Counted from the stretch's first letter, positions 50,224 to 62,679 are shown. The stretch: DNA of 64,000 nucleotides from Actinotalea sp. JY-7876 (GCF_014042015.1 NZ_CP059493.1:2418001-2482000); one strand, 5' to 3'. Numbers and translations: made by a program. Notes: generated by a model from the sequence alone, not told the origin.

Positions 50224-51576
50224 ATGACGCCCGCGCCCGCGCCGCCCAGCACCGACCACGCCGTCGACGAGCTGTGGGCGGCGCCCACGGCGACCGGCCC
50301 GCTGGACGCGCTCGTCGACGTGCCGGGCTCGAAGTCGCTCATGAACCGCTACCTCGTGCTCGCCGCGCTCGCCGACGGGCCCGGCGTCCTGCGCGGGGCC
50401 CTCGCCTCGCGGGACACGCTGCTGATGGCGGCCGCGCTCGAGCAGCTGGGCGCCCGGGTCCAGCGCGACGGCACCGACTGGGCCGTGGAGCCCCTCGAGC
50501 TCGGCGCGCCCGCGCCGGCCCCCGGAGGCGAGCCGGTCGAGGTCGACTGCGGCCTCGCCGGGACGGTCATGCGCTTCCTGCCGCCGGTGGCCGCCCTGAC
50601 CGGCCGGACCGTGCGGTTCGACGGCGACGCCGAGGCGCGGGTGCGCCCCATGGCGCCGGTGCTGGCGGCCCTGCGGGCGCTCGGCGCGCGGGTGGACGAC
50701 GGTGCTCGCGGCACGCTGCCCTTCACCGTGACCGGTGGGCCGGCGGTGACCGGCGGCATGGTCGACGTCGACGCCAGCAGCTCGTCCCAGTTCGTCTCCG
50801 GGCTGCTGCTGGTGGGCGCGCTGCTCCCCCGCGGCCTGACCGTCCGGCACACCGGCCGGACGCTGCCGAGCCTGCCGCACATCCGGATGACGGTCGAGGT
50901 GCTGCGCGCGGCCGGCGTGGTCGTCGACGACTCCCGGCCCGACATCTGGCAGGTGCAGGCCGGGCCCGTCGCCGCCCGCGACGTCCGCGTGGAGCCGGAC
51001 CTCTCCAACGCCGCGCCGTTCCTGTGCGCCGCCCTCGCCGTCGGCGGCACCGTCCGGGTGCCGGGCTGGCCCACGGACACGACGCAGCCGGGCGCGATGC
51101 TCCCCGAGCTCCTCACGGCAATGGGCGGCGCCGCGTCGCTGGACGGCGACGTGCTCACCGTGACCGGCACGGGCGAGGTCCGCGGCATCGACGTCGACCT
51201 GCACGCGGCGGGTGAGATCGCACCGACGATCGCGGCGCTGGCCACCCTCGCCGTCTCCCCCACGCGCCTGCGCGGGATCGCGCACGTCCGCAACCACGAG
51301 ACCGACCGTCTCGCCGCGCTCGCCACCGAGATCGGCCGCCTCGGCGGTCAGGCCGAGCAGACGGCGGACGGGCTGGTCATCACGCCGCGTCCCCTCCACG
51401 GCGCGACCGTGCAGACGTACCGGGACCACCGCATGGCGACGGCCGCCGCCCTCATCGGGCTGCGGGTACCCGGCATCCGGGTGGTCGACGTCGCCACCAC
51501 GCGCAAGACGCTGCCCGACTTCGTCGGCATGTGGACGGCGATGCTCGGCACCCCGCCCACCGGCACGACGGCGTGA
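50224..51576 (+). CDS. aroA: 3-phosphoshikimate 1-carboxyvinyltransferase (EPSP synthase)
   Basis: 450 residues. It has the EPSP-synthase signatures: VPGSKSLMNRYLVLAALADG (substrate-binding Lys, Ser, Arg), CGLAGTVMRFLPPVAAL (LxxGxxGTxxRF equivalent), SSSSQFVSGLLLVG, and the C-terminal RNHETDRLAALATEI and YRDHRMATAAALIGL blocks. It makes 5-enolpyruvylshikimate-3-phosphate in aromatic amino-acid synthesis. Followed closely by rsgA and hisN, the usual order in actinobacteria. Confidence 0.95.
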   Translation: MTPAPAPPSTDHAVDELWAAPTATGPLDALVDVPGSKSLMNRYLVLAALADGPGVLRGALASRDTLLMAAALEQLGARVQRDGTDWAVEPLELGAPAPAPGGEPVEVDCGLAGTVMRFLPPVAALTGRTVRFDGDAEARVRPMAPVLAALRALGARVDDGARGTLPFTVTGGPAVTGGMVDVDASSSSQFVSGLLLVGALLPRGLTVRHTGRTLPSLPHIRMTVEVLRAAGVVVDDSRPDIWQVQAGPVAARDVRVEPDLSNAAPFLCAALAVGGTVRVPGWPTDTTQPGAMLPELLTAMGGAASLDGDVLTVTGTGEVRGIDVDLHAAGEIAPTIAALATLAVSPTRLRGIAHVRNHETDRLAALATEIGRLGGQAEQTADGLVITPRPLHGATVQTYRDHRMATAAALIGLRVPGIRVVDVATTRKTLPDFVGMWTAMLGTPPTGTTA

Positions 51577-51583
51577 GGCGCGC

Positions 51584-52657
51584 GTGACCCGCCGCTACGA
51601 CGAGAGCGACGTCCGCACGCGGCCCAACCCGCGGGGCTCGCGCCCGCGGACCAAGCAGCGGCCGGACCACGACGACGCCGTGGAGGGCCTGGTCACGGGC
51701 GTGGACCGGGGCCGGTACCACCTGCTCGTCGCGCCGGGCGCGCCGGACGAGCGGGTCGTGCTCGCGATGAAGGCGCGCGAGCTCGGCCGCGAGCGCGTCG
51801 TGTGCGGCGACCGGGTGGACGTCGTCGGGGACACGAGCGGCGCGCCGGGCTCGCTCGCCCGCATCGTGCGCATCGGCGAGCGGTCGACCGTGCTGCGGCG
51901 CACCGCCGACGACACGGACCCGGTCGAGCGGGTCATCGTCGCGAACGCCTCCCAGCTCGTCATCGTCACGGCGCTGGCCGACCCCGAGCCGCGCACGCGC
52001 ATGATCGACCGGTGCGTCGTCGCCGCCTACGACGCGGGGATGGACGCGCTGCTGTGCCTCACCAAGGCCGACCTGGCCGACCCCGAGCCGCTCGCCGCGC
52101 TCTACCGGCCCATCGGCGTCGACGTCGTCGTCACGGCGCGCTCCCACGGCGACGGGACCGTCGCCGCCGGGCACGAGGGCGCGCCCGGGGAGTGGACCGG
52201 GCTGGACGAGGTGCGGGCCAGGCTGGCCGGGCGCACCTCGGTGCTCGTGGGCCACTCGGGCGTCGGGAAGTCGACGCTCGTCAACGCGCTGGTGCCCGAC
52301 GCGCGCCGGGCCACCGGCAGGGTCAACGACGTCACGGGGCGCGGGCGCCACACGTCGTCGTCCGCCGTCGCGCTGCGCCTGCCGGACCGCTCCGGCTGGG
52401 TGATCGACACCCCGGGCGTGCGGTCCTTCGGCCTCGCGCACGTCCAGCCGGACAGCCTCCTGGGCGCCTTCGCGGACCTGTCCGCCGTGGCCGCCGAGCG
52501 CTGCCCGCGGGGCTGCACGCACGCGGCGGACGCGCCGGACTGCGCGCTGGACGAGTGGGCCGCGCAGGCCGAGGGCGCCGAGCACGAGCAGCGCGCCGTC
52601 CGGGTCGACTCCATGCGGCGGCTCCTGGCGGCGCGCACGGGCGCCGACCCGGCCTGA
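51584..52657 (+). CDS. rsgA: Ribosome small-subunit GTPase RsgA
   Basis: 357 residues, GTG start 8 bp after the aroA stop. OB-fold N-domain, circularly permuted GTPase: G4 LTKADL before G1 GHSGVGKST (about 223-231), G2/G3 region VTGRGRHTSSS and DTPGVRSFGL; C-terminal zinc knuckle CPRGCTHAADAPDC. Checks late 30S maturation. Same operon as aroA and probably hisN. Confidence 0.93.
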   Translation: MTRRYDESDVRTRPNPRGSRPRTKQRPDHDDAVEGLVTGVDRGRYHLLVAPGAPDERVVLAMKARELGRERVVCGDRVDVVGDTSGAPGSLARIVRIGERSTVLRRTADDTDPVERVIVANASQLVIVTALADPEPRTRMIDRCVVAAYDAGMDALLCLTKADLADPEPLAALYRPIGVDVVVTARSHGDGTVAAGHEGAPGEWTGLDEVRARLAGRTSVLVGHSGVGKSTLVNALVPDARRATGRVNDVTGRGRHTSSSAVALRLPDRSGWVIDTPGVRSFGLAHVQPDSLLGAFADLSAVAAERCPRGCTHAADAPDCALDEWAAQAEGAEHEQRAVRVDSMRRLLAARTGADPA

Positions 52658-52692
52658 GCCCCGGCGGGCGGGACGCCCGGTACGGTGCAGCC

Positions 52693-53490
52693 ATGACGCG
52701 CTCGGGCTACGACGACGACCTCCGCCTCGCCCACGTGATCGCCGACCAGGTCGACGCCCTGACGATGTCGCGGTTCAAGGCGCAGGACCTGCAGGTCGAC
52801 ACGAAGCCCGACACGACCCCCGTGACCGACGCCGACCGGCGTGCCGAGGAGATCGTGCGCTCGCAGCTCGCCCGCACCCGACCGCGCGACGCCGTCGTCG
52901 GCGAGGAGATGGCGGACACCGGCCACGGCCCGCGGCGGTGGGTCATCGACCCCATCGACGGCACCAAGAACTTCGTGCGCGGCGTGCCGGTCTGGGCGAC
53001 CCTCATCGCGCTCGTGGACCAGGGCGAGGTGGTGCTCGGCGTCGTCAGCGCGCCCGCGCTCGGCAAGCGCTGGTGGGCGGCGCTCGGCTCCGGCGCCTGG
53101 ACCGGCAAGTCGCTGGCCGCCGCCAGCCGGCTGCACGTCTCGCAGGTCACGCGGCTCGAGGACGCGTCGCTGTCGTACTCGAGCCTGAGCGGCTGGGAGG
53201 ACGAGGGACGGCTCGACGCGTTCCTCGACCTGACCCGGGCGGTGTGGCGCACGCGCGCCTACGGCGACTTCTGGTCGTACGTCCTGGTCGCCGAGGGCGC
53301 CGTGGACGTCGCGACCGAGCCCGAGCTCGCGCTGCACGACATGGCGGCGCTGGTGCCGATCGTCACGGAGGCCGGCGGCCGGTTCACGGACCTCGCGGGG
53401 ACGCCCGGCCCGTTCGGCGGCTCCGCCGTCGTGACGAACGGCGCGCTCCACGATCAGGTGCTCGCCCGGCTCGACCGCACCGACGGCTGA
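52693..53490 (+). CDS. hisN: Histidinol-phosphatase, inositol-monophosphatase type
   Basis: 265 residues, ATG 52693. IMPase metal sites: GEEMADTGHGPRRWVIDPIDGT with the DPIDGT motif, and the later D in LALHDMAALVPIVTEAGG. In actinobacteria the IMPase beside aroA and rsgA is HisN, which dephosphorylates histidinol phosphate; other IMPase substrates are possible. Confidence 0.85.
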   Translation: MTRSGYDDDLRLAHVIADQVDALTMSRFKAQDLQVDTKPDTTPVTDADRRAEEIVRSQLARTRPRDAVVGEEMADTGHGPRRWVIDPIDGTKNFVRGVPVWATLIALVDQGEVVLGVVSAPALGKRWWAALGSGAWTGKSLAAASRLHVSQVTRLEDASLSYSSLSGWEDEGRLDAFLDLTRAVWRTRAYGDFWSYVLVAEGAVDVATEPELALHDMAALVPIVTEAGGRFTDLAGTPGPFGGSAVVTNGALHDQVLARLDRTDG

Positions 53491-53544
53491 GGCTCCCGCG
53501 ACGCCGGGGACCCGCGGTCGCCGGGCACCCTCATCGCACTGGCA

Positions 53545-53568
53545 CGCCGGTGCGCCGGTGCGCCGGTG
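53545..53568 (+). repeat. Three tandem 8-bp repeats
   Basis: CGCCGGTG three times in succession, in the short gap between hisN and the DUF6912 gene. Simple repeat of unknown meaning. Confidence 0.7.
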
Positions 53569-53578
53569 CGAGGAGCGC

Positions 53579-54046
53579 TCAGCCCTTGACGCCCGCCGCG
53601 AGGCGCCCGAGCTCGCTGACGTCGTACCAGAGCAGGTCGCGCTCGGCCAGGCGCTCGGTCGCGTCGTCGTCGCCCGCGGCAGCCGCCACGACGTCGTCCT
53701 CGGCGGCGGCCTCGTCGACGTGCGCGCAGGCGACGTCGTCCCAGCCCACCGCGCTCGTCAGCCGGACCGCGCTGGGCGCGTGCGCCTCGTCGCCGTCCAG
53801 GGCGTCGACCACCGCGTCCGGGACGTCGGCGGCGACGACCACGCGGCGGCGGCCCGCGCGCGTGCTCGTGTCGAGCGCGTCGAGGCTGTCGTCGGCCGCC
53901 AGCAGCTGGGCCGCGTACTCGAGGCCCTCGTCGTCCTCGTCCGCCAGGGCGGCCCGCAGGGCGGGTGTCACGGCGTGGACCACGCGCGGCGCGAGCGGTC
54001 CCCGGGAGGCCAGCTCGGCCAGGCTCGACGGCAGGTAGATGCGCAC
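53579..54046 (-). CDS. DUF6912 protein
   Basis: 155 residues starting MRIYLPSSLAELASRGPLAP, with AVTPALRAALADEDDEGLEY, a central RRRVVVAADVPDAVVDAL and terminal LLWYDVSELGRL: the order found in this actinobacterial family of unknown function. Typically next to the CpaE-like gene, as here (15 bp downstream of it). Confidence 0.8.
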   Translation of the reverse strand: MRIYLPSSLAELASRGPLAPRVVHAVTPALRAALADEDDEGLEYAAQLLAADDSLDALDTSTRAGRRRVVVAADVPDAVVDALDGDEAHAPSAVRLTSAVGWDDVACAHVDEAAAEDDVVAAAAGDDDATERLAERDLLWYDVSELGRLAAGVKG

Positions 54047-54061
54047 GGGACCAGTGTGCCC

Positions 54062-55354
54062 TCAGCCGCTCGCCACCGGCGCCAGCACGCGCCCGACGTG
54101 CTCGGCGACGTGCCGGACCGCCCGCCGCACGGGCGACGACGGCGCGTGCTCGACGAGCGTGCGGCCCGCGAGCAGCGCCCCGTCGCAGGCGGCACGGTCC
54201 TCGGGGACCAGCAGCGCGTCCTCCACGCCGGCGTAGCGGTGCAGGGCGCCGCGGACGGCGTCGCCGGGCCGCGGGCCGCTCGCCGACGCGCGGAGCCGGT
54301 TGACCACGACGACGCGGCGCCCCGGCGCCACGCCCGCCTCGGCGAGATCCCCCAGGGCGCGGACGAGACGCTGGAGCCCGATCGGGTCGCCGCCGCCCAC
54401 CACCACCACGACGTCGGCCTCCGCCAGCGCCGAGAGCGTGGCGGCGTTGCGCCGGGGCGCGCGCGTGTCGTAGCTCAGCGCCTCGTCCTGTTCGAGGGAG
54501 AACCCCGTGTCGACGACCGTCCACCGGGCGAGGTCGCGCGCCGCGCGCCACACCAGATCCAGGCTCGGGCCGGGCACCTCGGGCCAGCGCTCGGCCCGGC
54601 TGAGGCCCGTCAGCACGCGCAGCCCGGCGCCGACGGCGGGAGTCAGCGCCGCGAGGGCCGCCACGTCCAGCCGCCCGGTCGTCGCCGCGCGCGACGCCGC
54701 CGCGAGCCCGGGCGACTCGTCGAGCAGGCCCAGCGCCTGGGCGACCGTGCCGCCGTAGGTGTCCGCGTCGACCAGCAGGACGTCCCGGCCGTCCTGCGCG
54801 GCCGCGTCCGGGGCGCCGGCGAGCTCGGCGGCGAGCTCGGCGGCGAGCGTGACGGCGAGCGTGGTGCGTCCGGGCGCACCGGTGGGGCCCCACACGGCGA
54901 CCAGGCGCCCGGGCGGGGCCGTTCCCCCGGCCGGCGCCCGCGGGGCGGGCTGGACGGGCTCCGCGCGGGCCTCGAGGCGCGCACCCAGGCGCGCGTCGCG
55001 CGCGGACGTGCGGTCGGGCGCGGCGAGCGCGGCCGAGATCGCCTGCGCGACGTCGCCACCGGCCGCCACGACGGCGTCGGCACCCAGGTGCGCGAGCCCC
55101 GCGTCGCGGTCCCCGGCGAGCACGACCACACGCGCGCCGGACCCGCGGAGATGGTCGACCGCCTCGCGGTCGAGCCCGGGCAGGTCGGCCGAGACGACGG
55201 CGACAGTGCCAAGCCCGGCGGCCGCGGCGCCGAGCAGCTCGGCGAGGTCGGCGCAGCGGCGCGTCACCTCGAACCGCCCGCGCGCCGCGGTCAGGTCGCG
55301 GACCACGACCGTCTCCGCCGGGCCGCGGACGGCGCACAGGACGCCGGTCGTCAC
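54062..55354 (-). CDS. CpaE-like/MinD-family ATPase
   Basis: 430 residues, GTG overlapping the previous stop (GTGA). N-terminal receiver-like domain (about 1-130), Ala/Pro-rich linker, then a P-loop domain with deviant Walker A GPTGAPGRTT (Arg where the first-choice Lys sits) and LLVDADTYGGTVAQALGLLD; later VVVVNRLRASA. Related to Flp/Tad pilus positioning and septum-site ATPases. Encoded with a SAF/CpaB-like protein, and with a PilT-like gene elsewhere in the window, but no pilus structural genes are visible. Confidence 0.8.
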   Translation of the reverse strand: MTTGVLCAVRGPAETVVVRDLTAARGRFEVTRRCADLAELLGAAAAGLGTVAVVSADLPGLDREAVDHLRGSGARVVVLAGDRDAGLAHLGADAVVAAGGDVAQAISAALAAPDRTSARDARLGARLEARAEPVQPAPRAPAGGTAPPGRLVAVWGPTGAPGRTTLAVTLAAELAAELAGAPDAAAQDGRDVLLVDADTYGGTVAQALGLLDESPGLAAASRAATTGRLDVAALAALTPAVGAGLRVLTGLSRAERWPEVPGPSLDLVWRAARDLARWTVVDTGFSLEQDEALSYDTRAPRRNAATLSALAEADVVVVVGGGDPIGLQRLVRALGDLAEAGVAPGRRVVVVNRLRASASGPRPGDAVRGALHRYAGVEDALLVPEDRAACDGALLAGRTLVEHAPSSPVRRAVRHVAEHVGRVLAPVASG

Positions 55355-56052
55355 GACGTCCCCAGGCCGGGCACGACGACGACGTGCAGGCTGCCCTCCG
55401 CCGCGGTCACCGCGAGGACCTCGGAGAGCCGGTCCACCGGGACCAGGACGTGCACGGTCGTCGTCGCACCGACGGAGAACGCGCCCTCGGGCTCGGCGAC
55501 CTCCGCGACGGTGAGTCCGGCCGCGACCTCGTAGGGCTCGGTCGCCTCGCCGGCGCCCGAGGCGTCGAGGCCGTCCGCGGCCGCGGGGACGAACCACAGG
55601 TCCACGGCCGCCCCCGGCGCCAGGCCGGACGGGAGCCCCGCGGGCACGCCGACCGCCACCGGACGCAGCCCGAGGTCGTCCTCCTGCGCCAGCGCACCAC
55701 GCGGCACGAGCTCCCCCTGCGCCACGGGCCGCTGCACCACCAGGTCGTCCGGCAGCGGCTCCCCCGCGCCGAGGTAGGCGCCGGCCGCCGCGTCGAGGCG
55801 GACGTCACGGACCACGAGCACGGAGGCGTCGAGCACCTGGCCCGGCACGAGCGCCTGCTGCGCCACGTAGACGGGTACGGTGCGGCCCGCGGCCCCCACC
55901 GCCCAGGCGCCGAGCGCGACGGACAGGGCGACGAGCACGAGCCCGAGCAGCAGCCGCGGGTCGCGCCACCCCGGTCGCCGCAGGCGCGTCGCCACGGGAC
56001 GCGCGAGGACGGGACGCTCCGCGGTCAGTACCGCCTGGTCCGTGGGTTCCAT
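55351..56052 (-). CDS. SAF-domain (CpaB/FlgA-like) membrane protein
   Basis: 233 residues: one membrane helix (LLLGLVLVALSVALGAWAVG) then a SAF domain (VYVAQQALVPGQVLDASVLV; LVPRGALAQEDDL). Resembles RcpC/CpaB proteins, which line the Tad pilus path or bind cell wall. Operon with the CpaE-like ATPase; divergent from the helix-turn-helix gene. Confidence 0.8.
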   Translation of the reverse strand: MEPTDQAVLTAERPVLARPVATRLRRPGWRDPRLLLGLVLVALSVALGAWAVGAAGRTVPVYVAQQALVPGQVLDASVLVVRDVRLDAAAGAYLGAGEPLPDDLVVQRPVAQGELVPRGALAQEDDLGLRPVAVGVPAGLPSGLAPGAAVDLWFVPAAADGLDASGAGEATEPYEVAAGLTVAEVAEPEGAFSVGATTTVHVLVPVDRLSEVLAVTAAEGSLHVVVVPGLGTS

Positions 56053-56210
56053 CTGCCTGCCTCGTCGTCGGGGGCCGCCGCCGCGCGGCCGGCGTGGTGC
56101 GAATCATGCCGTTCCGCCCGCGTTCGTGGGGATTCTGCCCGGCGAACGGGCCCCGGCGTCACTCCTGTGGACGAACGGTCCCGGCGCGAGGCGCGTGGCA
56201 CACTGCCGCC

Positions 56211-56441
56211 ATGGCACCCCGGTTCCTCACGCTCGCCGACGTGAGGGAGATCCTGAACATCTCCGCGCCGCAGGCGTACTCGCTCGTCAAGTCCGGCGAG
56301 CTGCCCGCGATCCAGATCGGCGGCAGGGGCGTCTGGCGCGTCGAGGCGAGCGAGCTCGAGGCGTACATCGAGCGCATGTACGCGCAGTCCCGCGCGCGCA
56401 CCGAGGGCGCGGCCGCGCACGACGGCGGTCCGTCGGCCTGA
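56211..56441 (+). CDS. Excisionase-type helix-turn-helix protein
   Basis: 76 residues, ATG 56211. Winged helix of the HTH_17/AlpA type: FLTLADVREILNISAPQAYS, LVKSGELPAIQIGGRGVWRV, EASELEAYIERMY. Despite the excisionase name, chromosomal copies next to CpaE/SAF genes are ordinary regulators. It lies 158 bp from the divergent SAF gene. Confidence 0.8.
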   Translation: MAPRFLTLADVREILNISAPQAYSLVKSGELPAIQIGGRGVWRVEASELEAYIERMYAQSRARTEGAAAHDGGPSA

Positions 56442-56516
56442 GACCCGGGCCGCGCCGAGCGCGGCACCCCGCCCCGCTCGTGTCGCGCCCGGCGGGTCGG
56501 CGTGCTACGCCGGACC

Positions 56517-57524
56517 ATGGCCACGGACCGGACGCCGGCCCCCGACACGGCCCCGGCGCGTCCGGACGCCGAGGGCGGCGGCGAGTCGACCCGCACGGTG
56601 GTCCTCGCGCTGCTGTCGAACCTGCTCGTCGCGATCGCCAAGACGGTGGCCGCCGTCGTCACCGGGGCCGCGGCGATGCTCGCCGAGGCTGCCCACTCGT
56701 GGGCGGACACGGGCAACGAGGTGTTCCTCGTCATCGCGCAGCGCCGCGGCGCTCGCCCGGCGGACGCCTCGCACCCGTTCGGGTACGGCCGCGAGGTCTA
56801 CGTCTGGTCGCTGTTCGCGGCCATCGGTCTCTTCGCCGTCGGGGCCGGCGTCTCGGTCACCCACGGCATCCACGAGCTGACGGACCCCGAGCCGGCGACG
56901 GACTTCGCCGTGGCCTACGTCGTCCTGGGGGTCGCCTTCGTGCTCGAGGGCGTGTCGTTCCTCCAGGCGTGGCGCCAGAGCCGCGCGGAGGCCGAGCGCC
57001 GCCGGCGCGGCCTGCTGGAGCAGGTCCTCGCGACCTCGGACCCGACCGTGCGCGCCGTGTTCTTCGAGGACGCGGCCGCGCTCGTCGGCCTGGTGCTGGC
57101 CGCCGTCGGCATCGTGGCCAACCAGGTCACGGGCTCCCCCGTGCCCGACGCCGTCGGCTCGATCCTCGTCGGCCTCCTGCTCGGCGCCGTGGCCGTCGTC
57201 CTCATCTGGCGGAACCTGCGCTCGCTCGTGGGCGAGACGGTGGACCCGGCGCTCCAGGCCGCCGCGCTGCGCATGCTCCTGGCGATGCCCCAGGTCGCGC
57301 GCGTCACGCAGCTCCGGCTGGAGGTCGTCGGCGCCCGGCGCGTCTTCCTCAGCGGCGCCGTGGACCTCGCGGGCGACCCGGACGAGACCACCGCCGCGCA
57401 CCGGCTCGCCGAGGTCGAGGCGGCGCTGCGCGCCCGGCCGGGCGTCGTCGGCGTCGTGCTCTCGCTGGCCGAGCCCGAGGAGCCCTCCCTGGTGCCGCCC
57501 GACGCCGGTGGGGCCGCCGGCTGA
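56517..57524 (+). CDS. Cation diffusion facilitator (CDF) transporter
   Basis: 335 residues from ATG 56517. Six membrane helices; the TM2 metal site AEAAHSWADTGNE (H-x3-D) is intact, while the TM5 equivalent reads FFEDAAALVGL, with Glu-Asp and no His in place of the usual H-x3-D. Cytoplasmic C-terminal domain VTQLRLEVVGARRVFLSGAV. Probably exports zinc, iron or manganese by proton antiport; the altered TM5 site suggests other than strict zinc selectivity. Confidence 0.85.
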   Translation: MATDRTPAPDTAPARPDAEGGGESTRTVVLALLSNLLVAIAKTVAAVVTGAAAMLAEAAHSWADTGNEVFLVIAQRRGARPADASHPFGYGREVYVWSLFAAIGLFAVGAGVSVTHGIHELTDPEPATDFAVAYVVLGVAFVLEGVSFLQAWRQSRAEAERRRRGLLEQVLATSDPTVRAVFFEDAAALVGLVLAAVGIVANQVTGSPVPDAVGSILVGLLLGAVAVVLIWRNLRSLVGETVDPALQAAALRMLLAMPQVARVTQLRLEVVGARRVFLSGAVDLAGDPDETTAAHRLAEVEAALRARPGVVGVVLSLAEPEEPSLVPPDAGGAAG

Positions 57525-57554
57525 GCCACGTCCGCTGGGGCGCCCCGGCGCCCG

Positions 57555-58085
57555 TCAGAGGCTGCTGACCACCTGGATCGAGCCGAACGGCACGAGGCGG
57601 ACCTCGCCCGTGGGGCGCGGCCCGTCGGGGTGGACGAGGGCGACGCCGAGGTGGTCCGCCCCCACCTCGTCGATCCGCCCGGTGAGCGCTCCGCCGGTCG
57701 TGACGACCCGCACCACGCTGCGGTCGCGCGAGACGGCGCGCAGCGCGTGACCGAGTCCGAGGCGCCGGACGGCCGCCGACTCGGGAACCGCGCTCGCGCG
57801 CCCGACGCCGGACGCCGAGGTCACCGCCGACAGCGGCACCAGGTGCTCGTGCCCGGCGTCCGTGACCAGCGCCCACACCGGCCCGACGTCGGTCAGCCGG
57901 CCCCGCACGCGGTCGGAGGCGAGCCACAGGGTCACCACCTCGCCGAGACCGCCGCGCAGGCGGTCGGCCAGCGTGACCGCCCCGCGCTCGGCCCGCGTCA
58001 GCTCCGCGACCTCCGCCTGGAGGTCGGCCACCTCGGCCGCCGCGAGCTGCAGCTCCATGTCCGCGAACAGGGCGTCCCATCTCAC
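57555..58085 (-). CDS. Conserved hypothetical protein
   Basis: 176 residues; GTG at 58085 chosen because family-like sequence begins there (MRWDALFADMELQLAAAEVA). An N-terminal helix of about 50 residues is followed by two beta-rich repeats (VTLWLASDRVRGRLTDVGPV and VRVVTTGGALTGRIDEVGAD), each resembling a small SH3-like barrel. Function unknown. Convergent with the CDF gene. Confidence 0.65.
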   Translation of the reverse strand: MRWDALFADMELQLAAAEVADLQAEVAELTRAERGAVTLADRLRGGLGEVVTLWLASDRVRGRLTDVGPVWALVTDAGHEHLVPLSAVTSASGVGRASAVPESAAVRRLGLGHALRAVSRDRSVVRVVTTGGALTGRIDEVGADHLGVALVHPDGPRPTGEVRLVPFGSIQVVSSL

Positions 58086-58213
58086 CGGCCCACCGTAGGG
58101 CGTGAGGGTTCCGGCCGACGCGGCGGGGCTAGTTGTCCACAACGGCACCCGACCCCTGGACAGACCATTGCGCACCCAACATGCTTCAGATGCATCAAAC
58201 GACATCAAACGCG

Positions 58214-58999
58214 ATGAACGGTGGCGAGATGACCTCACGGTGGCGGTTCGGCGCGGGGCTGGTGCGCTCGGGCGCGGCCTGCGCGGCCGCGGCGGGCGGC
58301 GCCGCCCTGCTCGCGACGCTGGCCGTCGACCGTGCCGCGCAGACGAACCTCGCCACGCCGGGCGGGGTGGAGGCCGGCGTCCTGGTCGTCGTCCTGGCCG
58401 GCGGGGCGCTCGCCGCGGCGGTGCTCGCGCTCGGGTGCGGCCTGCTCGTCGTCTCGCTCGCCTCGCAGGCGCTCGGCCGCCGCGCGGCCACGGTCGAGCG
58501 CCTCGGCTCCCGGCTGACGCCCGCGATCCTCCGGCGGGTGCTCGCGGTCGGCGTGGGCGGCGTCCTGGTCGCCACGCCGGCCGCGGCGGCGACGGGCGGG
58601 CCGTCCGATCCCGGGACCGACCTCGGCTGGACCGTCACGACCTCGGTCGCCGAGCCGGCGCCGGCACCGGGCTCGTCGCCGATCGCGTCCGCCCCGACCG
58701 GCGCGGCGCCCGTGCCTGCCGCGGCGGCGCCCCTGACCGCCGCCGCCCTTGTGCCGGCGGCGCCGGAGCCGAGCGCGGTCGCGGCGCCCGTCCACGTCGT
58801 GGCGCCCGGGGACACGCTCTGGGCGATCGCACGGGACCACCTGCCCGCGGGGTCGTCCGCCGCCGACGTCGCCGCCGCCTGGCCGGCCTGGCACGCCGCG
58901 AACACGGACGTCGTCGGCACCGACCCCGACCTGATCCACCCGGGCCAGCACCTGCGGGCGCCGGCCGGGCCGACCACCACCCACGAGGAGCAGCCATGA
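58214..58999 (+). CDS. Membrane protein with C-terminal LysM domain
   Basis: 261 residues from ATG 58214 (ATG 58229 is equally possible). Membrane helices at about 15-35, 50-75 and 105-125, a Pro/Ala-rich linker, then a LysM motif (HVVAPGDTLWAIARDHLPAG ... LIHPGQHLRAP) that binds peptidoglycan or chitin. It overlaps the next gene by 4 nt (ATGA). Cell-wall-attached, role unknown. Confidence 0.8.
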   Translation: MNGGEMTSRWRFGAGLVRSGAACAAAAGGAALLATLAVDRAAQTNLATPGGVEAGVLVVVLAGGALAAAVLALGCGLLVVSLASQALGRRAATVERLGSRLTPAILRRVLAVGVGGVLVATPAAAATGGPSDPGTDLGWTVTTSVAEPAPAPGSSPIASAPTGAAPVPAAAAPLTAAALVPAAPEPSAVAAPVHVVAPGDTLWAIARDHLPAGSSAADVAAAWPAWHAANTDVVGTDPDLIHPGQHLRAPAGPTTTHEEQP

Positions 59000-59526
59000 G
59001 CGCCACAGCCCTGACACGCCCCGCCCGCCCCGCCCGGCCGCCGCACCGCGGCGGCGGAGGCCTGCGGCTGCTGCTGCCGCCCTCCCCCGAGCCCGCCCCG
59101 CAGGCCGCCGCACGAGCCGCCGAGGCCGTCGCGCCGCTGCTGCGGTGCGTGACGTCGCCCGTCACGGAGTCGCTGTGGCCCGTCGCTGCCCCGGCGCCGG
59201 TCGAGGCCTCGCCGTCCGACCCCGCGCGGTTGTGCGGCGCGGTCGTCCTGGCGGCCGTCGAGTCGCTCGCCGGCGGCCGGCCCGTGCTCCAGCTCGCGCG
59301 CTGGGTCAGCCCCGCGGTCTTCGAGCAGCTCAGCCGGCGCTGCCCCGCCGCCGTCGCACCGCCCGCCCGGCGCCCCACCGTGCGCAGCACCGTGGTCTCG
59401 CGCGTGAGCCGGACGGTCGCCGAGGCGAGCGTGGTCGTGCACGACGGCACCCGGGTCCGCGCCGCGGCGGTCCGCATGGAGCTGCGCCGCGGCGCGTGGC
59501 GCGCGACGGTGCTCCAGATCGGCTGA
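58996..59526 (+). CDS. Rv3235-family protein
   Basis: 176 residues. Pro/Ala-rich N-terminus, then a conserved C-terminal domain (LCGAVVLAAVESLAGGRPVLQLARWVSPAVFEQL; TVRSTVVSRVSRTVAEASVV). Genes of this family regularly sit beside secA in actinobacteria, as here. It is convergent with secA and coupled to the LysM gene. Function unknown. Confidence 0.8.
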   Translation: MSATALTRPARPARPPHRGGGGLRLLLPPSPEPAPQAAARAAEAVAPLLRCVTSPVTESLWPVAAPAPVEASPSDPARLCGAVVLAAVESLAGGRPVLQLARWVSPAVFEQLSRRCPAAVAPPARRPTVRSTVVSRVSRTVAEASVVVHDGTRVRAAAVRMELRRGAWRATVLQIG

Positions 59527-59559
59527 GCCGCCCGACCCGGCACACGGGTCGAGCGGCTC
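59525..59559. terminator. Bidirectional hairpin between the Rv3235-family gene and secA
   Basis: GAGCCGC-CC-GACCCG paired with CGGGTC-GA-GCGGCTC around a short loop; it starts inside the stop codon of the Rv3235-family gene. Confidence 0.75.
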
Positions 59560-59576
59560 AGCTCAGGCGACGCGGG

Positions 59577-62525
<2,949 letters not shown>

Positions 62526-62679
62526 GCGTTGCTCCAGACTTCTCAGAGACCCGTGCCGGGCGGCGACGAGCCGATGGTCGAGACAGACCGACGTCCATCG
62601 TAGGCGAGGGCGGCGCCTCGCCGGGCACGACGCCACCCGGTGAGCGTGGCGGGCCGTCCCGGGACCGGTCGCGGCCGGC

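Noticed and set aside
56211-56441. Excisionase of a mobile element
   Set aside because: The fold is excisionase-like, but the setting is conserved chromosomal genes with no integrase nearby.
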